Below, piece after piece: positions 6,944-7,698 of a DNA stretch of 7,698 nt. The stretch spans positions 1 to 7,698 of the forward strand of contig JAFGKB010000144.1 in NCBI GenBank assembly GCA_016928755.1, in the 5' to 3' direction. The DNA comes from Anaerolineae bacterium (GTDB lineage Bacteria > Chloroflexota > Anaerolineae > B4-G1 > SLSP01). The notes under the pieces are model-generated. The model was not told where the DNA came from. It did no database searches and worked only from the letters and a program-made list of their open reading frames with translations. Each line of letters starts with the position of its first letter. Within the stretch, counting starts at the first letter, position 1. Position numbers and translations under genes: made by a program.

Positions 6944-6995
6944 TTTGGCCTCCTAGGATATTAAAATATAATAGCTTGGCATAACACGTAAAAGC

Positions 6996-7018
6996 AGGGC
7001 GCGGCTATGCCACGCCCC
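6996..7018 (-). promoter_or_regulatory. GC-rich hairpin in the fba leader, possible attenuator
   Basis: Minus-strand RNA from 7017 to 6997: a 9-bp stem (one G-U; C-A mismatch on the plus strand) with a 3-base loop, extendable by a G-U pair at 7018/6996, then TGC and TTTT. The U-run is short and offset, so as a terminator it would be weak. It lies 53 bases before the fba start codon, a position that suits attenuation, a 5' stability element, or the terminator of the PA14 transcript. Confidence 0.5.
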
Positions 7019-7030
7019 ATCTTTCTAAAA

Positions 7031-7074
7031 GGGACACAACATTTAGATTGTATCCAAGCCTAAAGGATTGTCCC
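7031..7074 (-). ncRNA. Possible compact three-way-junction RNA in the fba leader
   Basis: In the minus-strand transcript: P1 GGGACA/TGTCCC (7074-7069 with 7036-7031), P2 ATCC/GGAT (7068-7065 with 7055-7052), one unpaired base (7051), P3 CAA/TTG (7050-7048 with 7039-7037). The P2 loop contains TTTAG (7064-7060) and the P3 loop CTAAA (7046-7042), which are complementary and could kiss. P1 is followed by TTTT (7030-7027). The individual stems are short and could be chance; I match it to no known riboswitch class. The same bases also contain a promoter-like pair, which would exclude this reading. Confidence 0.25.
7047..7074 (-). promoter_or_regulatory. Candidate promoter for fba
   Basis: Minus strand: -35-like GGGACA (7074-7069, 4 of 6 to consensus), 16-base spacer, -10 TACAAT (7052-7047, 5 of 6). 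It would start fba mRNA near 7040, with the GC-rich hairpin in its leader. An alternative -10, TATACT at 7113-7108, has no good -35 but would place all the leader structure inside the transcript. I cannot decide between them. Confidence 0.35.
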
Positions 7075-7185
7075 GCTTTTTGGCAAGAAATCAAGTCCGG
7101 CTAAAAAAGTATAACTCTCTGTGTTGTTGCTCTACGCCCCCGTCCTCGGAGGTGTTTGCGCAGGGAATTATTTGCTCACAGATTT

Positions 7186-7698
7186 TTAATGCCGGTCCCA
7201 CCAAACATAGATTAACGCCTCTCCACCATGCTCGTAATAATAAACATCAACAATATGCAGCCCGGCTTTGGGTATATCAACTTCATTACAATAATTTTGA
7301 CTGGCGTCAGAAGGATGCCAGGCGTCCAACACCAACGTACCATCCACGAAGATTTGCACCCCATCATCGGCACGCGCGCAGAACTCATAGTTATCGGCAT
7401 AGAGTTCAACCTGTCTGGCCCAATGCACACTGAAGAAATCCGCGGGGAAGTCCTTCATCGGTGCATCATTGTCCCACTCAAAACCGATATTCTCATCCAT
7501 ACGAGTAACCAAGGGATCACCACTCAGCCCTTGGTTATTATAGTACTGGCCATACCAAGCATAACCGGGCACATCAGAACCCGGCGCAGGAGTCGGCGTC
7601 GTTGTAGAAACAACCACAGGCGGTTCTGCCGGAGCATCACCTAAACGGGTAAATGAGAAATGTATTTTGGCAATATCCGCCTGGTCAAAGTAATCAAC
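7186..7698 (-). CDS. Tandem PA14-domain protein, C-terminal fragment (5' end outside window)
   Basis: The reading frame is open to the window edge, so the start is not visible; 170 residues plus the stop are present. Residues 1-20 (VDYFDQADIAKIHFSFTRLG) look like the last strands of one PA14 beta-barrel. Then comes a Pro/Thr-rich linker (about 21-45), followed by a complete second PA14 domain (about 46-170): it begins WYGQYYNNQGLSG (48-60), has the hallmark ADDGVQIFVDG (110-120), and ends with the paired strands VDVYYYEHGGEALIYVWW. PA14 domains generally bind carbohydrate and occur in secreted or surface proteins, glycosidases, adhesins and toxins. The protein ends right at the domain boundary. 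What precedes it is unknown, so its cellular role cannot be assigned. No U-tailed terminator follows the stop directly; the fba-leader hairpins may serve. Confidence 0.88.
   Translation of the reverse strand, partial: VDYFDQADIAKIHFSFTRLGDAPAEPPVVVSTTTPTPAPGSDVPGYAWYGQYYNNQGLSGDPLVTRMDENIGFEWDNDAPMKDFPADFFSVHWARQVELYADNYEFCARADDGVQIFVDGTLVLDAWHPSDASQNYCNEVDIPKAGLHIVDVYYYEHGGEALIYVWWDRH

Noticed and set aside
6955..6975. AT-rich TATTAT/TATATT as an fba -10 just before the SD
   Set aside because: No fitting -35, and the start would fall almost on the SD; it reads better as an unstructured ribosome-loading region.
7228..7644. 138-codon plus-strand open frame
   Set aside because: It is antisense to the clear PA14 domain; no start signals or family features.
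1..7698. CRISPR array, tRNA/rRNA genes, insertion sequence or attachment site
   Set aside because: No regularly spaced repeats, no tRNA-like cloverleaf, no transposase or integrase frame and no terminal inverted repeats were seen; the gene set is ordinary chromosomal housekeeping.

Overview
The window is a compact bacterial chromosome segment of roughly balanced base composition, and every gene I can support lies on the minus strand. Reading in the direction of transcription (high to low coordinates) the order is: the C-terminal part of a tandem PA14-domain protein; class II fructose-bisphosphate aldolase (fba) with its own strong terminator; then, from a new promoter, argS, dcd and an unrecognised gene ending in a GIY-YIG/MUG113-like domain; then a DUF4914 protein related to PEP carboxykinase; rpiB; and the first 46 codons of an SbcD/Mre11-type nuclease. 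PA14 proteins, DUF4914 and this style of ArgRS suggest an environmental, possibly anaerobic lineage. Chloroflexota is my best guess, but this is a weak inference from gene content and not a phylogenetic placement.

Region by region. 7186-7698: end of a PA14 protein, open at the window edge. 6944-7185: a structured intergenic leader upstream of fba, containing a compact three-stem fold with complementary loops, a GC-rich hairpin, and an ideal Shine-Dalgarno (SD) site. 6092-6943: fba. 6020-6055: intrinsic terminator. 5863-6019: an extended -10 promoter and a 5'UTR hairpin ahead of argS. 2689-5862: argS-dcd-MUG113-like gene, closely spaced and probably one transcript. 2544-2688: a 145-base gap with little recognisable content. 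657-2543: DUF4914. 588-656: a gap rich in overlapping dyads in front of rpiB. 1-587: rpiB and sbcD, translationally close.

How the genes relate. Fba (glycolysis/gluconeogenesis), RpiB (pentose phosphate pathway) and the PEPCK-like DUF4914 protein all point to central carbon metabolism, though DUF4914 has no activity I can name. ArgS, Dcd and SbcD are housekeeping genes for translation, nucleotide supply and DNA repair.

I found no complete new defence or mobile system. The best leads are: (1) the fusion of an unknown N-terminal region with a MUG113-like domain that has lost the usual Gly and Arg of the GIY-YIG core; (2) the DUF4914 protein, which keeps the metal-binding and P-loop signatures of PEP carboxykinase in a divergent frame; (3) two non-coding leaders (fba and rpiB) with structure that ordinary promoters and SD sites do not explain; (4) an ArgRS whose HIGH signature reads TIGS.
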